From: Bradyrhizobium retamae
GTDB taxonomy: Bacteria; Pseudomonadota; Alphaproteobacteria; Rhizobiales; Xanthobacteraceae
DNA length: 64,000 nt
Direction of reading: 5' to 3'
Assembly: GCF_001440415.1 (NCBI RefSeq)
Contig: NZ_LLYA01000057.1
Location: forward strand, 62,001 to 126,000
Shown here: piece by piece, positions 34,387 to 42,446 of the stretch
How the letters are laid out: every line of letters starts with the position of its first letter
Numbering within the stretch: position 1 is the first letter of the stretch
Translations under genes and position numbers: made by a program
Notes under the pieces: generated by a model
What the model saw: only the letters and a program-made list of their open reading frames with translations
What the model was told of the DNA's origin: nothing
The model's database searches: none

Positions 34387-34656
34387 CTATTCGGCCGCCT
34401 CCGTCATCGGAACTACCGATACGAAGGTGCGGCCATTGGCTTTTGCACGGAATTCGACATGACCTTCGACTTTGGCAAAGAGAGTATGGTCGGTGCCCAT
34501 GCCGACATTAAGGCCGGGATGCCAGGTGGTGCCGCGTTGACGCGCGATAATGTTGCCGGGAATCACGTGTTCGCCGCCGTACGCCTTGATGCCAAGGCGC
34601 TTGCCCGCTGAATCGCGTCCGTTTCGCGATGAACCGCCTGCTTTTTTGTGAGCCAT
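34387..34656 (-). CDS. rpmA: 50S ribosomal protein L27
   Basis: 89 residues: [16 protein letters not shown], the N-terminal tail that reaches the peptidyl-transferase centre, then [22 protein letters not shown] and [10 protein letters not shown]. No Gram-positive-type N-terminal extension. Second gene of the L21-L27 pair. Confidence 0.96.
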   Translation of the reverse strand: MAHKKAGGSSRNGRDSAGKRLGIKAYGGEHVIPGNIIARQRGTTWHPGLNVGMGTDHTLFAKVEGHVEFRAKANGRTFVSVVPMTEAAE

Positions 34657-34813
34657 GGCCCGTCTCCGATCTCTCGAATATTCTAGATCAATTCCTTGAC
34701 GGAATCATTCACTTTTTCTCACGCTTCAACTTTCGTCGAGGCGCATTACTTCCGGTCGCTCTAGCCGTTCGCGGCGGCCTTCTTGGCCGCTACTTCCTGG
34801 CGGCCTTCGGCGC

Positions 34814-35194
34814 CTAGTCGTCCTTGGCAGCCGGTGCGGCGACCTTTTCCCTCTTCGGCCGCGGGCCGATCGAAGGCTTGGCGTTGTCTGTCAGGATCTC
34901 GGTGACGCGAAGCACCGTGATCTCGTCGCGATAGCCGCGCTTGCGGCGCGAATTCTTGCGGCGACGCTTCTTGAACGCGATCACCTTGGGGCCGCGCTTG
35001 TGGTCCAGCACTTCGGCCGCAACGGAAGCGCCTGCCACCGTCGGCGCGCCCAGCACCGGCGTGTCACCGCCGACCACCAGAACTTCACCAAGCTGCACGA
35101 TCGTGCCGACTTCGCCGGCGATCTTGCCTATCTCGAGCACATCATCCGGAACGACGCGGTACTGCCGGCCGCCGGTTTTGATGACTGCGAACAT
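34814..35194 (-). CDS. rplU: 50S ribosomal protein L21
   Basis: 126 residues: MFAVIKTGGRQYRVVPDD at the N terminus, VLVVGGDTPVLGAPTV, and the KKRRRKNSRRKRGYRDEITVLRVTEI rRNA-binding tail. The first in-frame codons after the stop still read like the Ala/Lys tail of related L21 proteins (APKAARK), so the C terminus may have been shortened here; the core fold is complete. Cotranscribed with rpmA 157 bp downstream. Confidence 0.95.
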   Translation of the reverse strand: MFAVIKTGGRQYRVVPDDVLEIGKIAGEVGTIVQLGEVLVVGGDTPVLGAPTVAGASVAAEVLDHKRGPKVIAFKKRRRKNSRRKRGYRDEITVLRVTEILTDNAKPSIGPRPKREKVAAPAAKDD

Positions 35195-35366
35195 CGTTTT
35201 TTTCCTTCGTGTTCGATCCCGGCCTCGGACGTATTCCCGAAAGGGCTGTCCGGGTCGGCTTTTTGGTCAGTCGTTATGGGTACGATTTTCGCGCGGCCGG
35301 GGAGCAACCCGGTAAGATTTCGCGCAAAAACAAGCGGCGCGAGAAATCCCGCGCCGGATGCGGGGA

Positions 35367-35394
35367 CTTATAGCCGCAGAACGCCGTGAGTCAA
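35367..35394 (-). promoter_or_regulatory. rplU: Promoter of rplU-rpmA
   Basis: Minus strand TTGACT (35,389-35,394), 16-base spacer, TATAAG (35,367-35,372), close to consensus. The start near 35,360 would give a leader of about 165 nt before rplU, and L21 operon leaders are known to be regulated in several bacteria. Nothing else is seen in 35,195-35,360. Confidence 0.65.
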
Positions 35395-35443
35395 GGCAAA
35401 AGGGCCGGAAAACCCGCCGAAAAGGAGCCATTTTGGCCGAAAA

Positions 35444-35507
35444 GGCGAATAGCGAGTAGCGAATAGGTAGTCGGAGGCCACAATTGCCGTCCCATTCGCT
35501 ATTCGCC
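35444..35507. repeat. Second copy of the atpD-atpC palindromic repeat
   Basis: GGCGAATAGCGA (35,444-35,455) pairs with TCGCTATTCGCC (35,496-35,507). The AGCGAGTAGCGAATAG unit between them matches the element at 16,848-16,894. It sits between the divergent rplU promoter and the ROK gene. Confidence 0.65.
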
Positions 35508-35577
35508 ATTCGCCCTCTCTTGAAACCAATGGGTTCCCTGCCCGTTGTCGCCAGCGAGATCCGGCAGGGCGAGGGCC

Positions 35578-36675
35578 ATGGCAGAAGACATCACCACTAC
35601 GGGGATTGCCCACCATGGGGCCACCCGCCTGCCGTCGGTCGAAGTCGACAGTTTCAATGTCGAGCTGAAGGACGACGAGGGCTTTCTTGGCGACCGCGCC
35701 AGCAAGGGGGCTTTCCGCAAAATCCTGGATGGCTTGCGCAAGCCGCTCAGGAAGAACGGCGACGATCCCCTGGGCAAGAAGTCCGCCGGCGAGATTCCCA
35801 AGGGCGATCTCGACGAGGCGCTGGTCGGCGCCGATGTCGGCGCCGCCGCGCTGGTGCATAGCGCTATCGAGGAATTCGCCCAGGAACTGGCCTATGTGAC
35901 GCGGCGGTTCCTCAAGACCAAAGCGTGGGCCGATACCGAGCGCATCGTGGTGGGCGGTGGCTTCAGGCAGAGCCGGGTCGGCGAGCTCGCGATCGCCCGC
36001 ACCGACATCATCCTCAAGGCGGAGGGCTTTGAGGTCGATGTGATGCCGATCCGCTTTCATCCCGATGACGCCGGCTTGATCGGCACCCTGCATCTGGCGC
36101 CGTCGTGGATATTCGAGGGCCATGACAGCATCCTCGGCGTCGATATTGGCGGCACCAATATTCGCTGCGGCGTGGTCGAGACGCGCTGGAAAAAAGCGCC
36201 CGATCTTTCCAAGGCCGACGTATGGAAGTCCGAGTTGTGGCGGCACGCCGATGATGAGCCGACGCGCGAAGGCGCGGTCAAGCGGCTGGTCAAGATGCTG
36301 AAGGACCTGATCGCGGCCACAGAGGCCGAAGGCCTGAAGCTTGCGCCCTTCATCGGCATCGCCTGTCCCGGCGTGATCGACGAGGACGGCTCGATCGAGA
36401 AGGGCGCGCAGAACCTGCCCGGCAATTGGGAGAGCAGCACGTTCAACCTGCCGGAAAGCCTGGTGGAAGCGATCCCACAGATCGGCGATCACGACACCGC
36501 CGTGGTGATGCACAATGACGGCGTGGTGCAGGGCCTTTCCGAAGTTCCCTTCATGCAGGATGTCGAGCACTGGGGCGTCTTGACCATCGGCACCGGCCTC
36601 GGCAATGCGCGCTTCACCAACCGGCGCAAGGACAATGGCAAGGACGAGAAGAAGGCCAAGAAGGGCCGGGATTAG
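35578..36675 (+). CDS. ROK-like sugar kinase/glucokinase-family protein
   Basis: 365 residues from ATG 35,578 (MAEDITTTGIAHHG). The N-terminal half (about 1-170) is a domain I do not recognise. The C-terminal half has an ASKHA ATPase fold with phosphate motif LGVDIGGTNIRCGVV (about 188), the sugar/metal region GIACPGVIDEDGSIEKGAQNL and a second phosphate motif TIGTGLGNARF. The catalytic Asp of ROK kinases is expected in VMHNDGVV. No CXCGXXGC zinc motif is seen, so it is not a standard ROK kinase. Tail is Lys/Asp-rich. Sugar kinase activity is plausible but unproven. Confidence 0.7.
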   Translation: MAEDITTTGIAHHGATRLPSVEVDSFNVELKDDEGFLGDRASKGAFRKILDGLRKPLRKNGDDPLGKKSAGEIPKGDLDEALVGADVGAAALVHSAIEEFAQELAYVTRRFLKTKAWADTERIVVGGGFRQSRVGELAIARTDIILKAEGFEVDVMPIRFHPDDAGLIGTLHLAPSWIFEGHDSILGVDIGGTNIRCGVVETRWKKAPDLSKADVWKSELWRHADDEPTREGAVKRLVKMLKDLIAATEAEGLKLAPFIGIACPGVIDEDGSIEKGAQNLPGNWESSTFNLPESLVEAIPQIGDHDTAVVMHNDGVVQGLSEVPFMQDVEHWGVLTIGTGLGNARFTNRRKDNGKDEKKAKKGRD

Positions 36676-36984
36676 TAGCTTTTGCGCGGGTAGTAAGGTT
36701 GACTGGTTAGGTTAAAACCGGGTTCGCGTTGCCGTTTCGCACCGCCTTGCTACCGTCATTTCGTCGCTCCGGCTGACCGGCGAAGCCGCACTTCCCGGCC
36801 AGGATTTCAAAGCAGCGGCACGGGACCGCCAGTTTTTTGTCGCGTCTGGCGGTCCCACCTCTTTTCCAACAGCCGCCCGGGGCCGCTTTTGGCGAATTTC
36901 TCCGCCGCGCGCCTTGTCTGCCCCGGCTTCCTCGCCTAGAACACGGCCCGACCGCAGGGCCGAATCCGGCCCGCCTTGGCGCCT
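36676..36984. other. 309-bp gene-free region with one strong hairpin
   Basis: No protein gene is supported. A perfect 11-bp inverted repeat GGGACCGCCAG (36,822-36,832) / CTGGCGGTCCC (36,846-36,856) with a 13-base loop lies in the middle. It may end transcription of the ROK gene or belong to a small RNA. The rest shows nothing I can name. Confidence 0.55.
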
Positions 36985-37074
36985 GGAGAGGTGGCAGAGT
37001 GGTTGAATGCACCGCACTCGAAATGCGGCATAGGTGCAAGCCTATCGGGGGTTCGAATCCCTCCCTCTCCGCCA
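36985..37074 (+). tRNA. tRNA-Ser (anticodon CGA)
   Basis: Class II tRNA of 90 nt including an encoded CCA. Acceptor arm GGAGAGG (36,985-36,991) pairs with CCTCTCC (37,064-37,070); the discriminator G and CCA follow. The anticodon stem CCGCA/TGCGG holds the loop CTCGAAA (anticodon CGA, reads UCG). A long variable arm and the T loop GGGGTTCGAATCCC are present. It stands at the boundary between housekeeping and accessory DNA. Confidence 0.95.
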
Positions 37075-37077
37075 GTT

Positions 37078-37209
37078 CAGCAGATGTCCAGCCCGGACAC
37101 ATAGGTAACAAGATCGTACCTGAGACATGGGTGACAACCTCGCGTCGAACGGGTTGTCGAGCGGGTCCAAGGTTTTCTGCTCCAGGTCGAAGTATCCGAG
37201 ATCATAAGT
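37078..37209 (-). mobile_element. IS481-like transposase 3' remnant
   Basis: Minus strand reads YDLGYFDLEQKTLDPLDNPF...LSPMSQVRS, the conserved C-terminal end of IS481-type transposases as I remember them. After RS one extra T shifts the frame; removing it restores VTYVSGLD, then IC and a stop, as in intact elements. Only about 44 codons remain. It begins four bases after the tRNA-Ser gene. Confidence 0.65.
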
Positions 37210-37297
37210 GCATGAAGCTGACGAGCCAAATGCCGCCATCGCGACCGATGCGTCAGTGTCGCGCGGCATGTTCATTGCCCGTCTATCTCGATAATCC

Positions 37298-37800
37298 TCA
37301 AGCCGTTAAGGCTCCTCGTGCGAGGATTGACGTCTCGTCAGGCTCGGCGCCGTCGCGAAAGACTTTCACCGGGCGCGCAAATCGATTTCGGAAAGCGTTG
37401 GCATCTCGCGAAGTTGAAGCGCAGCTTCCAGATGAACGTCTCCGTGGAGCATTCCGAGAAACTGGCGGGCGCCGGCTTCGCAATCCGCGAGATCGATTTC
37501 GCCGTCCTGTCTCGCTTTCGAGAGAATTGTTGTAAGGACTGCGATGGCCGGCGTAGGGCCATGTTGCGCGTAGGCCCGCGTCGCATCGGGGTAGCGGTCC
37601 GCTTCGAGGATGGCTGTGTAACAGACCTCCAGCAACGACGGTGTCATCATCGTTTCGAGAAGATTGCGTCCAATGATGATGAGCAGTTCCCTTAGTGGCA
37701 AAGAAAGCTGGTCGGCGCTGACACTCAGTGCGTTGGATGAGTAATGGCTGACGACTTTGGTGAACTGGCCGACGAGACGTTGCTGCACGCTCTCGCGCCG
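37298..37800 (-). pseudogene. TetR/AcrR regulator C-terminal fragment
   Basis: The frame 37,366-38,085 ends in a typical TetR C-terminal domain: LPLRELLIIIGRNLLETMM, YTAILEADRYPDATRAY and ADCEAGARQFLGMLHGD. The HTH domain is absent. In its place the ORF continues into an unrelated protein (see 37,800-38,329). Just before the join, a shifted frame reads YSAKDQL, which resembles the end of a TetR HTH (Y-x-SKxxL), so a bit more of the gene survives out of frame. At the 3' end another one-base slip after EIDLRAR would give VKVFRDGAEPDE, ending at 37,298. The regulator is not functional as it stands. Confidence 0.6.
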
Positions 37801-38329
37801 AGTTGATCTTTCGCGGAGTAGCTGCCGGTAGAGACCGTGCGGCGTCCATGTCCAACTCGGTCGGCCCAGCAAGAACGCCGAGAGAACCGCGCAGTTAGAC
37901 CAACCGCGAAGCTGGCTCGCTTTGCCCGGGACCGCTTCGCGGACGCGAAGAATATCACCCGTCGCACCCCACCGGAGAAATATGACGGCATCAGCCGGCG
38001 GCAGGATGGTCACCATCATTCGCGTCCACCACGGCTCCACAAGCAGCCAGGTCCCCGTGCTTATGGGTCGCATGGCATAAGACATGCTTATGTCTGTGAT
38101 GGACGAAGCGATGCCACCATTGCCGTCGAAGGCCGGGCACGAAACAGACGATCCAGTCGGCGGGGTCGACTGTCACCAGGGATCCATTCTCGTCGATGCT
38201 GTTCGCCAGGTCCGCCGGGACGTCGCCGATGACCTTCAGTCTTGAAGGTTTCTCTCTCGGGCCAGACCGTCTTAACCGGGCAATATCATTGGCTGCGCTC
38301 ATCGCTTCATGCTCCTCGTTCTCGCGCAT
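37800..38329 (-). pseudogene. Frameshifted conserved protein fused to the TetR fragment
   Basis: Starts at ATG 38,302 (overlapping the stop of the MFS-TetR gene as ATGA, with GAGGAG upstream) and reads PADWIVCFVPGLRRQWWHRF...HKHV. There, an extra A/T pair at about 38,079-38,080 shifts the frame. Dropping it continues directly into YAMRPISTGTWLLVEPWW, LRWGATGDILRV, VPGKASQLRGWSNCAVL and WTWTPHGLYRQLL. I recall this as a conserved rhizobial protein of unknown function that ends near WTWTPHGLYR. Here it runs on without a stop into TetR sequence, giving a chimera. A sequencing error could explain the single-base shift but not the fusion. Confidence 0.6.
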
Positions 38330-40563
38330 CCACGAATGAAACTTTCGATCCTGGCTCTGACGCGGTCGGCGGCTGCGCCCTTTTGGCGCATTGCAGGACT
38401 CAGCATCAGCGCCTGGCAGAGCGGTTCCCTCAGTAGTCCCAGCAATTGCTCGGCGTATAGCTGAGCGTCCGATACCGACAGGATCCCCCGCTCATTTGCT
38501 GCGGACAGAAACTCGCGCAGCTTGAGTGTGACAATCGCTTGCCCCGCCTCGTGCACCCGCTTCTTGAGCGCAGGATTGCGTGCACCCTCGGTCATCATCA
38601 TTCGAATGAACCCGACCAGGGTGGTCGAATATTCCTTCCAGGCAACGCGTCCGAACGCGATGAGTGTTTCGCGTGCATCGTCCACGGTGCCGGGGCGCGC
38701 TCTCCTCACCAATGGCTGCGACATGAGGGAGGCTTTGTGTTCGGCGATCGCGACGATGAGATCGTCGACGCTCTCGAATGCCGATAGAACTTCTTTCTTC
38801 GAGTATCCGCTTCGATCCAAGATACTATCGAAGTCAGCGGGCGCGCCGCTCGGATTGGCGAGAGCCTCGCTGAACGCCAGCACGATCTCGGCGCGAGGGT
38901 CTGGCCTTGATACGACATTGTCTTGTCGGGAAGGTTTCGGCGCGGGATGTGTCATGTATGGCTCCTCGGTCCGGGCTAACTGCGCCACGCGTATCTTCGC
39001 GTGCAGGGCGAACGCGATCTTGATGGTGACCAGCACGGGCGCAGCGATGACGAAAAGAAGAGCGACTGCAGCGAACGCGGTGTCGAAGGCGATCACCGTG
39101 GATTGACCGGTGAGGGCTCGACCCAACAGACCCATCGCAGTCCGGCCGGCGGCCACGCTGTCCATCCCTCGTGCCGCGAGCATGGCACTCATCGTCGTCA
39201 GCCGCTCGCTGACCGCAGGAAGGCCTGCGGTGACACCGGCGCCGAGCACCGTGGCATTGGCAGCGACATTGTGATCGATCATTGTCTGGAGCCCGGCCAC
39301 GCCCATGAGGCCACCGAGCTGGCGCCCCGCGTTGAAAAGACCGATGCCGGACGCTCGATTGCGGCTGTTGAGGTCGCTGAAAGCGATAAGGGTGATCGAC
39401 AGGAAGAGGAAGCCAAGTCCAAAGCCGCGTAGCAGGATGGCGGCCATCATGTCGTCAGCGCCACTTTCGCTGGTCGAACCGGACAGCATCCACATAGAGG
39501 CCATGATCATCAGGATTCCGAACGGCACCGTGGCGATAGGGGGAGCGCCTCTGACCTGCATGAGAAAGGCAGCAATGAGGAGCGCGCCGACGAAAAGCGC
39601 GCCGCTTGGCAGCAGGAGCTGGCCGGCATCGGTAGGCGTGAACGCGAGAACGGACACGGCAAATGACGGGATCAGGAACGCGCTCCCGAACAAGGCGGCA
39701 CCGGCGACGAAACTGACGATGAAGGCGAAGGAAAAATCGCTCGACCGGAACAGGGTGAAATCCAGCAGGCCTTGGCTTTTGGCCATTACCTGTTGGCCGA
39801 GAAACGCCAGCAAAGCGGCTGCGCCGATCACCGTCAGCCACACGATGCGAGGCTCCTCGAACCAGCGCCATCGACTACCCTGATTGAGAACATAGGTGAG
39901 GCAGAGAAAGGTGACTGATATCAGTAGGAAGCCAGCCCAGTCGAACGGAGGCCGCGCAGTCGTAACGGGTCTCGGGCCCTCCGCGATCAACAGAAGTCCG
40001 ATGGCGGCGAGCGCCACCGGAACAACGCCGAAGAAAATCCATGCCCACGACTGGCTGTCGATCAACCATCCCTGGAGCGCCGGGGCGATGGTCGCAGGAG
40101 CGACGACAGATCCCATCGCAAACAGTGCCTGCAGGATCGGCTGGCAGGATCGCGGATAGGCGAGAAAAATGATCGACTGCCCCGCGACAAGCAACGTGCC
40201 GCCGGAGAAGCCCTGTATCATGCGGAGTGCGACCAGCAGGTCTAACCGATATGTGATGGCGGCGATGCCGCAGGCCGTCCCCATGACCAGCGTCGAACCG
40301 ATGATCAGGCGGCGCGGACTGGTGCGCGTCATGAGCCAGGAGGCGGCCATGAACCCGATCAGCTTCGTTGCGGTGTATCCGATGTCCAGCCAGGCGAACT
40401 CGTCGGGAGTAGCATGGGTGTCGCCAATGATGTCGTTGCGCCCGAGCGACAGGACGGTGCTTGCGATCGCCTCCGTCAGAGTAGCGAGCACGATGCCTGC
40501 GACAAGAATGCTTCCTGCCGCGCGCCTGTCATAGCCTGGCGTTGCGTCGGCGATCGCGGTCAT
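38299..40563 (-). CDS. DHA2-type MFS drug transporter fused to a TetR-like regulator
   Basis: 754 residues. Residues 1 to about 520 are a 14-helix EmrB/QacA-type proton antiporter (DEFAWLDIGYTATKLIGF, LRMIQGFSGGTLLVAGQ, SGIGLFNAGRQLGGLMGVAG). Residues 537-754 form a soluble, mostly helical part: ILDRSGYSKKEVLSAFESVDDLIVAI resembles a TetR HTH and its turn, and VGFIRMMMTEGARNPALKKRVHEAG resembles a TetR ligand domain. Methionine 537 (ATG 38,955) has a GAGGAG site 7 bases upstream, so the regulator may also be made alone. The start overlaps the upstream membrane fusion gene by ATGA. Likely role: efflux, with the regulator sensing the same compounds. It is unclear whether the full fusion is the main product. 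Confidence 0.82.
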   Translation of the reverse strand: MTAIADATPGYDRRAAGSILVAGIVLATLTEAIASTVLSLGRNDIIGDTHATPDEFAWLDIGYTATKLIGFMAASWLMTRTSPRRLIIGSTLVMGTACGIAAITYRLDLLVALRMIQGFSGGTLLVAGQSIIFLAYPRSCQPILQALFAMGSVVAPATIAPALQGWLIDSQSWAWIFFGVVPVALAAIGLLLIAEGPRPVTTARPPFDWAGFLLISVTFLCLTYVLNQGSRWRWFEEPRIVWLTVIGAAALLAFLGQQVMAKSQGLLDFTLFRSSDFSFAFIVSFVAGAALFGSAFLIPSFAVSVLAFTPTDAGQLLLPSGALFVGALLIAAFLMQVRGAPPIATVPFGILMIMASMWMLSGSTSESGADDMMAAILLRGFGLGFLFLSITLIAFSDLNSRNRASGIGLFNAGRQLGGLMGVAGLQTMIDHNVAANATVLGAGVTAGLPAVSERLTTMSAMLAARGMDSVAAGRTAMGLLGRALTGQSTVIAFDTAFAAVALLFVIAAPVLVTIKIAFALHAKIRVAQLARTEEPYMTHPAPKPSRQDNVVSRPDPRAEIVLAFSEALANPSGAPADFDSILDRSGYSKKEVLSAFESVDDLIVAIAEHKASLMSQPLVRRARPGTVDDARETLIAFGRVAWKEYSTTLVGFIRMMMTEGARNPALKKRVHEAGQAIVTLKLREFLSAANERGILSVSDAQLYAEQLLGLLREPLCQALMLSPAMRQKGAAADRVRARIESFIRGCARTRSMKR

Positions 40564-41597
40564 GTGCCGCTTCCTCGATCGATCTCGACACGCGCGGACA
40601 GGCCGGGTACGACGCGACCGGGCAATGGATTTCTGGCGAAGCGAATTTTCACAGGAACGCGTTGAACGACGCGAATGAAGTTCCCCGTCGCATTGTCAGT
40701 GGGGAGCAGGGTGAACGCAGACCCGCTGCCGGGCGCAAAGCTGTCCACCACGCCTTCGATCGTCTGGTTCGGATAGCCGTCCACTGTGATGCGGGCGCGC
40801 TGTCCAGGCCGGATATGTTCGATCTGGCTTTCCTTGAAGTTCGCCACCACCCACACGTCCTTGACCGGAACGATGTCGAGCAAGGAGGTGCCCGGCGCGA
40901 CAAGCCGGCCGACGCGGACCTGACGGTTGCCGACGACGCCGTCGACCGGCGCATGCACCACGGTATGGTCGAGATCGATCTGGGCGAGATCGCGTGCGGC
41001 GTGCGCCTGCGCCACTGCAGCAACTGCAGCTTCGCGCTGGCTTGCAAGGACGGCGATGCGTTGCCGCTGGGCCTCCACCGTTGCCGACGCCGCCGACACG
41101 CCCGCCTCGGTTCTCGATAGCGCCGCATCGCTTTCATCGACCTGCGCCTGGCTGACGGCGTTGGTGCGGATCAGCTCACGGCGGCGATCGGAGGCCTTGC
41201 GGGCCAGATTCATCTCGGCCACGCTCGCAAGTCTTTGAGCTTCGGCCTGCCGTATCAGGGCGTGCTGGAGTTGGGTCTCCGCATCGACATTGGCGAGGCG
41301 GGCTTGGGCGGCTTCGACATTGGCCTCGGCTTGCGCAAGGCGTGCGCGGTAGTCCCGATCGTCGATCCGGAACAGGACGTCGCCTGCACGAACGGTCTGG
41401 TTATCCTGAACCTCTACGGCCGTGACGTAGCCCGCAACCTTCGGCGCGAGCGAGGTCATGTCGCCGCGAATATAGGCGTTATCGGTGAACGTCTCGTTCG
41501 ATCGAGCATAGGCCCAGCCGCCAGCCACGACGCCGACGGCACCGAGGCACAGCACCAAGCCGATCATCTTTTTCGTTTTCGGTAAGAAAATGGTCAT
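40560..41597 (-). CDS. HlyD/EmrA-type membrane fusion protein
   Basis: Periplasmic adaptor partner of the MFS pump. 345 residues from ATG 41,597 with GAGGAA 5 bases before; the frame is open to 41,627. One N-terminal membrane helix (about 10-30), the lipoyl half motif (DNAYIRGDMTSLAPKVAGYV, RAGDVLFRIDD), a coiled-coil hairpin (about 80-185), then second lipoyl half and beta-barrel (DLDHTVVHAPVDGVVGN... region, GTSLLDIVPVKDVWVVANF). The stop overlaps the transporter start, so both are translated together. Confidence 0.9.
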   Translation of the reverse strand: MTIFLPKTKKMIGLVLCLGAVGVVAGGWAYARSNETFTDNAYIRGDMTSLAPKVAGYVTAVEVQDNQTVRAGDVLFRIDDRDYRARLAQAEANVEAAQARLANVDAETQLQHALIRQAEAQRLASVAEMNLARKASDRRRELIRTNAVSQAQVDESDAALSRTEAGVSAASATVEAQRQRIAVLASQREAAVAAVAQAHAARDLAQIDLDHTVVHAPVDGVVGNRQVRVGRLVAPGTSLLDIVPVKDVWVVANFKESQIEHIRPGQRARITVDGYPNQTIEGVVDSFAPGSGSAFTLLPTDNATGNFIRVVQRVPVKIRFARNPLPGRVVPGLSARVEIDRGSGT

Positions 41598-41627
41598 CGT
41601 TTCCTCGCCAAGTAACGTCACCAGCAA

Positions 41628-42374
41628 CTAAGCCAGTCCCAGGCCGCCGTCGACGGCGATCACCTGGCCCGTCATCCATTCCGAAGTGGGGCCAGCAAGC
41701 CGCACGATCCATTCTGCGACATCGTTCGGAACGCCGCGTCGCCCGAGCGGTATGCGCGCGCGCTCCTGCTCCTTGATTTCGGCCGCCTGTTCCGGGGAGA
41801 GTCCCATCATGCCAGTCAGTGCGCCCGATTCGGTGGGGCCCGCCGCGACGGCGTTCACCCTTATGCCGAGCGGTGCAAGCTCCAGCGCCCAGCAGCGGGT
41901 CAAGTGCTCCAATGCAGCCTTGCTGGCTGCGTAATGGGACCGCCCAGCCGCCGGCTTGTGGCCGAAGGTGCTCGAGACATTGACGATCGTGCCCCGTCTC
42001 GCCTTCAGGTGAGGCAAAGCAGCAGCAGCGAGCAGACTTGGGCCGAGCACGTTGACGGAGAAGATGTCCGTAATGCGATCAGCCGTCGTGTCGGCCAGCG
42101 GAAGGATTGCACCTGCGCCTGCGTTGTTGACCAACGCATCCAGCCTTCCCCAGGTGTCGACCGCCTTTGCGATGGTACGCTTGGCATCCTCGACGGAAGC
42201 GGCATCTGCGACCAATCCAGCGATGTTCGCATGCCCGGCCATTGTCTCTTCGATGGGTCCGGGGCGGCGGCCGGTAACGAGGACCTTGTTGCCTTGTCTG
42301 GCGAAGCGCAGCGCCGCTGCCCGTCCGATGCCGGAGCCGCCGCCCGTCACAATCACGACCTTTTCACTTTGCAT
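41628..42374 (-). CDS. SDR family oxidoreductase
   Basis: 248 residues with TGGGSGIG cofactor motif, VNNAGAG, catalytic VSS...YAASK (S about 138, Y about 152) and C-terminal VIAVDGGLGLA. TGRRPGPIEE in the second strand suggests NADP(H). It lies directly upstream of the efflux adaptor (30 bp) and downstream of bdhA (72 bp), so it belongs to the same transcription unit. Substrate unknown; a possible role is modification of the pump's substrate. Confidence 0.87.
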   Translation of the reverse strand: MQSEKVVIVTGGGSGIGRAAALRFARQGNKVLVTGRRPGPIEETMAGHANIAGLVADAASVEDAKRTIAKAVDTWGRLDALVNNAGAGAILPLADTTADRITDIFSVNVLGPSLLAAAALPHLKARRGTIVNVSSTFGHKPAAGRSHYAASKAALEHLTRCWALELAPLGIRVNAVAAGPTESGALTGMMGLSPEQAAEIKEQERARIPLGRRGVPNDVAEWIVRLAGPTSEWMTGQVIAVDGGLGLA

Positions 42375-42446
42375 GTTCGATCTCTTTCTGTGATCACCGA
42401 GGAAGGGGCGTACGCCGATGAGCTGATAAAGTTCGCCGTGCGCCTG

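Noticed and set aside
36707-37111. 134-codon minus-strand ORF with LAEREGFEPPI... and STTLPPLQ motifs
   Set aside because: It is the antisense of the tRNA-Ser gene; this motif is a familiar misannotation and not a protein.
37042-37275. 77-codon minus-strand ORF ending RRGRDSNPR
   Set aside because: Its end is antisense tRNA. Only the middle part is meaningful, as an IS481-like transposase tail, and is annotated as such.
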